A DNA stretch of 64,000 bases from Auriscalpium vulgare. Lineage: Eukaryota; Basidiomycota; Agaricomycetes; Russulales; Auriscalpiaceae. Below the pieces are notes generated by a model. The model saw only the letters and a list, made by a program, of their open reading frames with translations. It had not been told where the DNA came from and searched no databases. The stretch is taken from the NCBI GenBank assembly GCA_019915015.1, contig JAHBBC010000017.1, positions 124,001-188,000 on the forward strand, written 5' to 3'. This document shows positions 54,126 to 64,000 of this stretch, piece by piece. Position numbers and translations under genes: made by a program. The first letter of the stretch is position 1. The number at the start of each line of letters is the position of its first letter.

Positions 54126-57100
54126 CTAGGCCCTGGGAAGGGAGATGGATGGCGGTTGCGCCGAAGCACGCTGGCCCGGAGCTGTCGCTGCAAGTCGGCT
54201 TTGGGTCTGCCGTTTAAGTTGAGCCTCCATTTTGACCCGCTGTTTTCGGATGTCGTCGTCTTTGACCTTGAAAGAGTTTGCAAGCTCAATCAGATTGTCC
54301 GGCGACGAAGACATGAGGATCGCAGGCGGCCGCGCCAGGATGTTCAGCACTTGACCTTCGCCCTTGCCGTCCAGTACCACGCGACGGCACAGTGTCAAGA
54401 TGGCGAGGCCAACTCGGATGAGATATACGATGCCTACGACGCGATTAGACTGGAGCGTGGTCGACGATGGAGATAAATGACAGTACCTTCGCTCAGGAAG
54501 ATATCCCAGACTCTTTGGAAGTACTCTGTGGGCAGTGCTTCAACGAAAAGAGAAGAGAACCTGTGTCAAGGTCAGGGCGAAGGCGCAGAATCCATAGCAA
54601 TGACTCTTACCATGGGCGGATGACTCGTACAGGTTGAATGCTCATGTCAACGAATAGTTTCTTGGCAACAGATGCATCAGCCACCTCCAGGGCCTTTGCA
54701 AAGAGCGATGCGTCGACATCCATCTGGATGGCATTAGGCGAGAAATACGGTCGCAGATGGGTATCCATCAACGAGATAAATATCCAGAAAGCGTCTTCTT
54801 CAGGAGATTGCAACAGGAGCTGACCAGCAATATACGCCAGCCCTGCGTCACGCAAGTGTCAGCTGGCCACGAAATGTTAACGAACGATGGCGACACACCT
54901 TTATGATATTGGATATCAGGAACCATAGATAAATACGCATGAAGTAGGGAAACGATAGGACCGCCGGGCTCTGACATCCGCGCATCGGTCGGGAAACATT
55001 GTCGCACGTCGCGCTCGATATCTGCGAACGCGGGCACCTTCTCTCGCTTCGAAAGCTGGCCGTACAGCCCGTCTATCCGCTTGGCCTTGCTGTCCGTCAG
55101 ATGTGCCCACACCTGGTATCGCACCGACGCCGGCACACCGTCCTGGAGGAGCTTCCTGATCTTCTTGCTCTTCCGGGCCTGCGACGACGGTGTCGAAGCC
55201 ATCGCAGAAATCCACTTGAGCTCGCGCGCCCTATGGGCCTCGACCGTGGCGCCTCTAGGTTGCGGGATACCCTTTTCAGAGCCGCTTGCGGGCGAGCGCA
55301 GCGGGAAACCTGACGTCGATGATGCAGGGCTCTCTGCACGTAGAAATGTTGGGCGGTCTCCCTTCGCATCCCCATTTATGGAGGAGCGACCGTAGATGGA
55401 GGAGTCTTCGCTTGCGCGCGCCGCAGGAATGCTCGGACGGACCAGCTCAAAGTCCAGGTCCTCCACTTGTACAGTCTCGTTATCACGCTGCGCCGCGTCC
55501 TCGAACGTTGGCTTCTCGTCTCGAAAGTTCTGCGTGCTGCTCTTGGCGCGCAGGGCAGATAACGAGAGCTTGGACCGCAGAGATGTATTTCGGACGACGC
55601 CACTTGAGGATGCCGGGATTGGGGATGTGACTGAGCGAGCATCGCTGTGATTGGAGACATCAGTGTCCACCGACGTCCGCCGACGTAAGGAGCTCCTCGA
55701 AGCGCGCGCCATAGAAGTACCGTCGTTCGAGAGACCGCTACGATTTGGGGGTGTATATGAACGGAACTCTGAGGGAACAGACGATGGCGAGATTGGGGAA
55801 GACGGCCGAGACGATTTGCGCTTTGGTAGACCCAGACTCTCGCTGGCGGGTGAGATCGGAGATGGCGGCATTGGCGGGGAAGCAGCGTCACTTTGAGAAG
55901 GACCCAAAGACCGCGTGCGAGGGGCGACAAGAACTGCGGGTCGCGGACTCGTCGGTGTGGGTGGAGCGGGAGAGACAGCAGAAAGGGGAGATGGGGGCGC
56001 GCGAGGCACTGCTGTCGAGAGAGCCAGTGGCGATGGCGTGTACTGCCGTGAGCGAGAGCTGGCGCGCCGTCCCGATGCTGTACTTGCGCGAGGATTCACC
56101 TCCCGCTGCGTGGCTTCTCGTCCAACCGGTTCCTCTCGACTAGAAAATTTTGTAAGCGTACTGATGAGAACAGGATAAGTCGCGCTCACCTCCTCTCCTT
56201 TGGTGTGGTCCCGGGTACCAGCTGAGTGTCGAACCCTGAGAAGGAGCGCGATCTCGGCCGCGCAGCAGGCATGCGGGGGAAGAAATTTGCTCTTGGAATC
56301 GGTGTCGAATTCGAAGTTGTGAGCGTGCTCGGGCCAGCCTCCTGTTGCTGCTCGGCCGGCTTCTGCTCCTCCAGCACATCACCCGACGCAGGAATTGCAG
56401 CCAACGTCGTGGTGCGTTTGGGTATGTACCGATTTGCTGGGATGTCGTTGGGTGGATCAAGACTGAAGCGGATGACCACGGGCCCGAGGGATTCGCTCAG
56501 GTCGTGATCGGTGATACCGTAGATGGTGTTCAGTCGCGGGCGCCCGTTGGGTCCGTATCGCGGTGCACAGGCGGTTTGCAGGGTGGGGATGAGCGAACCG
56601 GCGGGGGCAGCAGCGGGCATGTTCTGAGTTGCCGGGTTCCGTCCGTACATGGGGCCCTGAGATGTCGGTGACGGCTTGGGTGCGTTGGGGTGGGGAAGAA
56701 ATACGCTGGTGCGTGCAGAGCCGAACATTTCTTCGCGGGAGGGTTGCGCAGATCCGGGCTGTTCTGGCTTGGGGGGGCGGGGTCGGGCTGCTGGGATGGA
56801 GGGTGTCGGCATGGCGTTGAAGGTCGCGGCAATGGGGCTGATGGGGCTCGGCCCTGCTTGAACGGGTGGCATGGGTGGGGACAACGGGGTGTACGGTGGT
56901 GGAGGCGCTTGGTTTACAACGACGAGTGGTGACGCTGGCCCTCCTCGCCTCTTCTCGCTCATTGAGGTTGACGAACTCGCGAAAGATTGATCCGGGTGTG
57001 GGGAAGTGGGCGGAGAGTCCCATTCCAGAACAGTGGGGGCCGGAACTGCGTGCTCTTCGTCGTCTTCGACTACTATATCCTGATGCTCAGTAGTGGTGGA

Positions 57101-58763
57101 CTCTTGTGTCGGAGAGGGCGCATGTACGGGCTCCCTTTCGACCTCGAGCCGCTGCCTGAGTGCGCTTGCGGCACCATTTGCAAAGGACGGTGACGTGGCT
57201 GTGAACCCTGAGGTGGTAGGCAGACCAGGTGAGGACATCGGCGAGCCAAAGGACGTGTGTAAAAGGGGGGAGGGAGCGGGAAGTTCCAGAGGTGCTGGTC
57301 GGAGCTTCGTACCACCCAGATTAAGGGCCGCGGGGGTAGCCTTCATATCTTTGGAGATAGAGCCAGACGCTGGGACCATGTTAGGAAACGTCGGGGAGCG
57401 AGGTGATGCCAAAGATGAGTGCGAATCCATTGAAGGCTGGCGGACGCTCATCGCGTCGGAGGAGTACGTTCTGTCCATTGACGGCCTGAGGTCGCTCGGC
57501 ACTGGAGGGGGGGCTTCCTGCCAGCCGCCTTGCCCGGAAGACTTGCTCATCTTCGACGAAACCGACATACGCGAGTACCTGTAATTGTCGTAGATGTCCG
57601 AGGCCCCTTCCCATTCGTCGCCGTCTTGCATCGATGTTGGACTCTGCGTGCGCTCCACTGGCGGTGGTGTGCCCGTCGGTGGCGCGATGGGAAGCGAGAT
57701 GGGAGTGAACGTCGGCGGTGCCGGAAATCCGCCAACGGTCGATGAGAAGGAGTTCCGCGAGCCTGGCCGCGCGTCAGAGTCGCTGCCCAAGTCGGACTCC
57801 GAGCTGTCGCCGTCGCCCCCCGTGATGAAGTCCTGCAGGAGTGAGAGGCCGATACCAGAGACGCCGTCAGACAGGGCAACGGAGATGCGCGATATGCGGT
57901 GGCTCGCAATCTCGTCGGCCGTTACGTCCTGTGTGAGCGACGGGTCCGCCGCCACGGGAGACGGTGGCCGGTCGCGTTCGGCTGCTTGTGGTGTGTGCTC
58001 AGCCGAGGGCGTGAGGTCATCTGCGCGATCTCCAGGGTCCGCCTTGGCGACGGGCTCCAGGCGGAAGTCAGATGGCGTCTGTGGCGATGCCGATTCCTGG
58101 GCGGAAGACGAAGACGAGTAGCTCGTGGACGGCGCCACAAGCGTAGTCACGTCCACAGAGCCCGAGGACGTTTCCGCCACGAGGGACATGTCTGAGGGCG
58201 GCGGGTCGATCGGTAGTGGGGCAACAAGCGAGAGGCGCTTCGGGACGGTGGGAGGGGAGCTGACGAACGCGCGCAGGGAGATGTTGTCCTCTCGGGACGC
58301 CGCACGCGCGAGTGACGGCACGGGGCTTTGGGACGCGGTGTAGCGCTGCGACGAGGATGCGACGACAGACGAGCGCGGCGACTTGGACGTCGAGCCGCGC
58401 TTGGTCATGACGGGGGTCTTGAGCTTGGAGTGGAAGCGGACGTAGCGGCCTTGGAATTGGCCGACAACGCCCTCGCAGTAGCCCTGCGTGGAGCATGTTC
58501 AGCGAGCTGCCTGCAGGTGTCACGACGGCTTTTACGCACCAAATACACGTCCTCTTGCTCTGGCAGCTGCATGAGCACCACGATTTCATCATCCTAGCGC
58601 GTCAAGGTCAGGGTCGTACGACGGACGCGAATCGGCGGCGACGCACCTTGAGAAACATGAGATCGTCTGAATCCTTCGCAACACAATCCTGCAGCGCTGT
58701 GCACTTTCCGATCCCTCCCTTTGCCGCGAACCGGGTCCAGCGCGAGAGCTGGGTTGCGTCCAT
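54126..58763 (-). CDS. SH3 and TBC (Rab-GAP-like) domain protein
   Basis: complement(join(54126..54433, 54487..54560, 54611..54842, 54899..56139, 56190..58483, 58540..58593, 58647..58763)), about 1,439 aa, six introns of 50-56 bp, all in frame. An SH3-like fold spans residues about 27-75 (CTALQDCVAKDSDDLMFLKD, DEIVVLMQLPEQEDVYL, GYCEGVVGQFQGRYVRF). A very long Ser/Pro-rich disordered region follows. The TBC domain is at about 1110-1400: KIRKLLQDGVPASVRYQVW, FADIERDVRQCFP, PDIQYHKGLAYIAGQLLLQ, EEDAFWIFISLMD, YFQRVWDIFLSEG. In active TBC domains the arginine finger is in IxxDxxR and the glutamine finger in YxQG; here these positions are Gln1202 and Lys1235. The protein is probably a scaffold or non-catalytic Rab binder. 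The start MDATQLSRWTRFAAKGG has good in-frame context. Confidence 0.92.
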
Positions 58764-61700
58764 CGAGTGTGCGCGATATTATGAGCTGGATATGATCACG
58801 GTGATGGCGTCCGGCCGATGTGGCACGGAAACAGCGCCAGAATGCAGCAGGCGGTGAAGGAGCGACGTGAAAAGAAAGGAAGTGAACTGGACAAAGCTAG
58901 GACGAGCGAGAGTTTGAGAGACAAGAGTTGGCTGAGAGCCTAGGCGCCGAGAAATCCCGCGCGTGCGAAGTTCCGAGCGAACATATTCTGCCCGTATATT
59001 TGATTGAGCTTTTTACACTCTTACCATGGAAAGCAAAGGAGCTTGGTGACGCTTAGCTTGGTGTTATGCTCAGGATGAATGACAATTTTTACTATGCAAG
59101 CCATCCTACACCGTCCTAACCAACTGAACACGCCACACAAGTACGGAAATCCTACGACATTTGCCGTACGTACTTGTATCCACGGGCACCCGTGCGGCCG
59201 CCACCCCATCGGGAGGTTGTCATGGGATAGAATATGATTGAAGCTCTTGAAGGGCGCTCGGACAATTATGCGATCGAGGACTTGCAGTTTGATCATTTTC
59301 AAGCCGGCGCTGGATTGCGATTGCCGTTAGCTGGAGGCTTCAACAAGTTCCGTGGGTAGGTCAGCCACAGTCACTAGCTGGAGGTGACGAGGAGCGAATC
59401 CAAGCATACCAACGATGGGTGAGAAAGTCGAAGGCGGAGAAGATTAGATCATACGAGACGGCCACGGGTATCAACGGAGAGGTCCTGAAGCGCAGCGTGA
59501 CGGGTTGATGGGTCCACGATCAGTCCGCGCACATGCTAGAAAGACTGAGGCCTTTTTGGGGGGGTACCAATCTAGGATGATGCATGATGGCCGCGACCGT
59601 GAAGTTGCCAAGAGTTGCTATCGGCGTTGTTCGGCCGATGGTCGGCGCTGTCGGCGTTCGTTCCTCTACGCCCTCCGCATTGAAGCGTCCTTGCTCTGCG
59701 AGAATGCCAGGAAATCGAGGATTGGTGTACGAATGTGGTTGGGGGGCGGATGGAGAGGAGGGGTGAAGCCTAATCACGAGCGACGTCAATTCTATGCAGT
59801 TGGTGATGACGCAAAAGATCCTTCCCGCACATCTCAGAATTTCCGTGAGCCTGCAGAAGACCAAGAGGAGAGATCTTGGTAGAGTCTGTCTACGCTCCAG
59901 AATGCCGCACGAGAACAGGGCGGGCGTTGTGTGGGACAATCATTCTCAACGTCCCGCCGGTTTGGAGATGTCGCAGTGGCGTGATGACGCCAGCTTAGAA
60001 AAACAGTAGGTAGTACTCAACCAGTGTCGATCGCCAAGAAAAAAGACAGAAAATGTGCGTACATCACGGTCCGCCACGAGGTGATATCAACGAGGCAATA
60101 TCAAGTGCTTCCAAATTGCATTCGTCAGATCTCCTCTTATTCTTCCCAATATCCTGGAAATCATGATGCTACGTCTTGACAAGATAGTATAATAAGTTTC
60201 TGTGCGCCTTGCGATAGCACTGAAGCGGCACTCACCCCGCGTGGCTCGGAAGGTATAGAGAGAGATAGACTGCGCACTCAACGTCTACGCCTGTTACCCT
60301 TCGGACGCCGGCCGGGCGGCCGTCGGCACAGAATGGGGCGGCAAGCAAAGAAAAGCTGGGTTGCGATGGAATGCGATGGGGAGGTCATGTAGTTGTCGAA
60401 TGTGAACCTTGACCGTGACTTGAAACGTTCCGGCTCTCAGGCGTTTCCTGGGGTTATGGCTACCAGCGGGCTAGCACAAAAATATACAGAGTATCCCAGG
60501 CCAATTGACCCGTAAACCCTGATGGCAATGAAAGGGGTTGAGGGCGAGCCGTATGTACGGTAGACAGACTAGAGGACCGCTCGCGTTTGATGTACCGTGG
60601 GAACATCGTCTCTACGTGTCTTGAACGCAGCGGCCACGAGCGTGCATCGAGCACCAAGGTCACCATCGCCAGGGCTGGCCATTGGTTGGATAGAGAAGTG
60701 CGGACTGACAATATGTGCGTGCTCTGATTTTCGGCTCCCTTTGCTAGTACCTGACAACAAAACATATTGCTATAAGTACAGTCCGACGCCGGCAAAATTT
60801 TCCCTGGTGCGTCGACTACTTATGGCCACAGCCTTGACTTACGGATCTCCACCGTCTCAGTTAAGGCTCACCTGAATAAACTGTGGGGCTCAATGGTGGT
60901 CGATAGCATGGACGACCCTCAGCGAGGCGCTGAAGAGGCGCCGTGAGGCTTGTATCTCGAGCTCAAGGCCATAATGCTCTTCCCCCCGCCTATGAACATG
61001 ATGTCGATTGCTGGCGTGGCACTGCTAGGGGATCCCGTAGACCGACTATAGGTCAGTCGATACCACGAGGGGCAGTCACGACGTGCTCACCAGTATACTT
61101 CCAAGCGTCGATATCTGTGAGGAGACACAGAGTTTGCTGATGATGATTTAGACAATTCGTCGCCGAAGATGGTGGGGAATCATAGGTGGGATGCCATAGG
61201 TGGTCCTGAATTGTGAGCAAGCTTGAACGAGCAAGGCAGTGGGGGTGCGATGACGGCTCTGATCTCGACATGCCGCGGCCGACGCGCCCGAGCCTTGCTC
61301 GTGTAGGACTGATTTGATGTGTCCTGACTCCTACATCTCAGCTCATCAAGCCGTCGGCGCCGCCACCTCAACAAGGAAGGACATCACGCGCGTATACCAC
61401 ACTGGCCGCTGGCGTGAAGATAACGAACTCTCCCACCTGCTGCACCCGTCGCCCATGTGTTCCATTTCGATGCATCTCGTTTGCGGAGCAGTACGCGTAC
61501 CTCCGGTGGGTGCCGTGTCTTCGTACATAGGCATATTTTACCGCTCTGACCATATGGTGGTGGACGTCTAGATGTCGCAATTCGTCCTGCGCAGTGCGCA
61601 CGGCTTGGAAACTCCGTCCACTTGCGGCATAATCGACCGAACCAACCACGAGGTGCTGTGGTGCCATGGTGGCTGGAGGGATCTTCGCTGGACTCATGGA

Positions 61701-63296
61701 CGTCTCTTCGCTGGACTCGTGGACGTCGTTGGCCGCGCACAAATGCCGACTCCCTCGATTGACAGGAAGTCGCCTTCTCGCAGGAGCTGATGATGCACTT
61801 CGGTGGCCCCACTGTCTAACTGCTACGGGATACTGTGAGGTCGTCACAATGAATTGACCTCAACCCTCTATGCACGTCCTGATATCTGGGTCCGATGCTG
61901 TGCCGACAATACGACGCTGCAATGTCGCCATCTCGCCTCATAGTTCTGCATCATTGAATGATTCTTCTGGCTTGCACGGAGAGAAGACAGCTTGGATTCG
62001 AACAATGGACTCCACACGGGAAATGTGCAACGTGAGGTGCAGGAGATCAACAGGCGCGTCCGCATCTCATACTGTACTTTTCGTTTGTCGCATAAACAGA
62101 GATCGCAGACAGGGAAGCTTTGACTGATCTCGGTGCCGGGTGCGCAGGCGTCTGCGCTGACCTCTCCGCGGCATGTGAGTACAGCGTGCTCCCGTCTTTT
62201 CGTTCACGTTCGCATATTGATAGACCTGTCAGATAGAATACACGACTGCCTGGAATGGCAGGCATCATCCGCGGCTTTCGACGACGCGCGTGCTCGCAGA
62301 TCAGATGATTTGCGAGCGGAGCTTTCAATTAGGGAGCCGAAGGCGACGGCAGGACCTGCGCTCGAGGTTGACGCGAACTGGCGCCGGAAGAAGGACCGAG
62401 GCACGTCGAAGCCGTCTCCCTCCACAAGCCTCCATCCCCGATCTCGGTCCCGACTGACATTAGCATGTGCATTGCAAGCCTTCATAATTCCATCATGTAC
62501 GTTAGCTCGCCTATGTCTCGAGGGCTCAAGCAAGGCTCAAGCGCTCAATAAAGGTGTACTCGGAAGGATTACCGCCGGTCATCACGTGGATTCGGAATTG
62601 GCTTCCCCTTCTTTGAAGTTCTCATGTTGACGAGATCTCCTACTTGTGGTCGTCGCTACATACTCTGCGCTGGACATGTATTTGCTCCGACTGCTAGCGG
62701 TTCATGGCACTGCGGCGAGGCGGTATGTTACTGCTTGAATTCTCCGCCACATCTATGATGATCGCATCATGCTCTAGCGCGAGTCGTTCCGTATTCGTCG
62801 GCCGACCACTCACGGCCTACTGAAAGGGTCTATAAAGGTGCTTCTAAGGATTGCGGGCCATGCGCAGAAGGTGAGATAAGATCAAGTAGTATGGAGCTCG
62901 CCTCCTCCAGAACGGCCTGCCAACGGCGCAGGCAACGGTAGCATCGCAATATCCCTCACAGCAGCTTGGCAATTATTATTTCCGGACGCACACTCACATG
63001 TAGCTCTTATCAGAAGTCCCTGTTTCTCACAACGTCATCATGCTAGGAAACTGGTTGCGTCTCCCTCGGACGCTAGGACAGCTGTGGACGGGGCCATTCC
63101 ATCAGCCGGAGGAGGTCGCCCCTCGCGTTATCCCGGAAGGTACCAATTTCTCTCCCCATGAGGGTCTAACATGCGTTTGGCACGCACCAACGAGAGCCTC
63201 CTGCTCTGCCGATGTTCATTCGAGCGCAGATGGCGACGCTGCGATGTCGCCGCGCATCGCCAAAGGGATGAACTGGTCTCCAGGTGCCCGCACAGG
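58764..63296. other. 4.5-kb intergenic region upstream of peptidase copy 4
   Basis: No gene is supported; open frames of up to about 165 codons (for example plus 62133-62630 and minus 61368-61847) lack domains. The last 0.6 kb resembles the upstream region of copy 3. Confidence 0.4.
62855..62880 (+). promoter_or_regulatory. Conserved GATA module upstream of peptidase copy 4
   Basis: Reads gccatgcgcagaagg followed by tgagataag; GATAAG core at 62875-62880, about 510 bp upstream of the ATG at 63386. This is the fourth occurrence of the module shared by all G1 peptidase copies. Confidence 0.5.
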
Positions 63297-63303
63297 TATA
63301 AAG
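63297..63303 (+). promoter_or_regulatory. TATA box of peptidase copy 4
   Basis: TATAAAG about 89 bp upstream of the ATG at 63386. Confidence 0.6.
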
Positions 63304-63385
63304 GCTACCATTGCGCTTCCCTCTTTCACCAGGTTCCCTCCGGTACCGTCAGCCTTAGCCAGCTCACTCTAACAAGCTCACCGCC

Positions 63386-64000
63386 ATGTTTGCTTCCGCC
63401 CTACTCAGCATCGCGCTCTTGGCCACCACTGCGTTTGCCGCCCCTCCGTCGCGCAGCGCTCGCATGGAGAGCCGCCTCGCCCGCCGTCGCGAGGGCGCGC
63501 ACTTCTCGCGTCCCAACCAGCGTCTGGAGTCGGCGAACTTGATCGGCGGCAACGTCACCCACGTCGATTACAGCTCGAACTGGGCCGGCGCTGTGTTGAG
63601 TTCCGCGTCGGTAAGCAACGGCCTGCGCTCGTGGGAATCGCATATGCTCACGACAGTCGCTGTCACGCTCAGGGCACGTACAAGTCCGTCACCGGGACGT
63701 TCGTGGTGCCCACGCCCAAGGCGCCCTCGAGCGGCTCGGGTTCCTACTCCGCCTCGGCGTGGGTCGGCATTGACGGCGACAGCTGCGAGACGGCCATCCT
63801 GCAGACCGGCGTAGACTTCACGATCTCAGGCGGTAGCGTCTCGTACGACGGTGCGTCTTCACTGCAGCCTTGGCGGTTTTCCTGCACTCACAGTCGTTTT
63901 CTCTGCCCAGCTTGGTACGAGTGGTACCCCGATTCTGCCCACGACTTCTCCGGCATCCCGATCAAGGCTGGCGACACGATCACGGTGACCGTGACGGCCA
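63386..64000 (+). CDS. Secreted glutamic peptidase (family G1, eqolisin), copy 4, cut by the window end
   Basis: join(63386..63610, 63673..63850, 63911..>64000). Signal peptide MFASALLSIALLATTAFA, propeptide MESRLARRREGAHFSRPNQR, then YSSNWAGAVL. Exon 1 has one codon more than copies 2 and 3; exon 2 is again 178 nt. WVGIDGDSC and the catalytic Gln in AILQTGVDF are present; the catalytic Glu region lies beyond the window. Introns are 62 and 60 bp at the conserved positions. Small changes (DSCETAILQ; WYPDSAHDF in place of WYPDYAYDF) show divergence from the other copies. Confidence 0.93.

Noticed and set aside
61980..62010. T-loop-like sequence (minus strand gttcgaatcc) suggesting a tRNA
   Set aside because: The flanking bases do not pair as a T-stem, and no acceptor, anticodon or D arm can be drawn around it.

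Overview
The window is nuclear DNA from a filamentous fungus, almost certainly an Agaricomycete basidiomycete. Genes are GC-rich and cut by many short introns (mostly 49-66 bp) that nearly all carry a CTGAC-like branch point close to the acceptor. Intergenic DNA holds many decayed F-box/LRR-like gene fragments. Every exon set below was built by hand by choosing GT-AG (once GC-AG) junctions that keep the frame and family homology. No transcript data or database search was available.

Layout. 0-5 kb: a truncated F-box gene, then a secreted glutamic peptidase (family G1, eqolisin) gene whose signal-peptide codons are split by a 1,568-bp insertion with 18-bp terminal inverted repeats and TA on both sides. 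6.4-7.3 kb: a C2H2 zinc-finger regulator. 7.4-13.9 kb: no gene I can support. 13.9-14.8 kb: a three-exon protein of unknown family. 16.1-16.8 kb: the complex III hinge protein QCR6, which appears to need two successive microexons of 2 and 4 nt. 17.7-19.4 kb: a secreted histidine acid phosphatase. 20.1-21.0 kb: an intact G1 peptidase. 21.5-29.2 kb: a field of decayed, partly tandem F-box-like pseudogenes.

31.3-36.2 kb: a 12-exon multi-BRCT protein of the Rtt107/Brc1 type with a coding minisatellite in its linker. 39.0-40.4 kb: an HMG-box factor with a His/Gly-rich repeat tail. 42.0-43.2 kb: a peroxisomal 2,4-dienoyl-CoA reductase-like SDR. 46.7-48.7 kb: an intronless F-box protein. 48.9-50.3 kb: a membrane-anchored alpha/beta hydrolase whose oxyanion-hole motif lies across a 14-nt exon. 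52.8-53.7 kb: a third G1 peptidase. 54.1-58.8 kb: an SH3-TBC protein whose TBC domain lacks both catalytic finger residues. 63.4 kb to the end: a fourth G1 peptidase, cut by the window edge.

The main theme is the G1 peptidase family: four paralogues in 64 kb with the same two intron positions. All four are preceded, 460-540 bp upstream of the ATG, by the same GATAAG-containing module, which is doubled in front of the third gene. For the first two, the sequence upstream of that module is a truncated F-box-like gene, so the duplicating unit seems to be peptidase + promoter + F-box fragment. The products would be secreted acid proteases; GATA boxes suggest nitrogen control, which is inference. 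The other genes look like single-copy housekeeping or regulatory genes.
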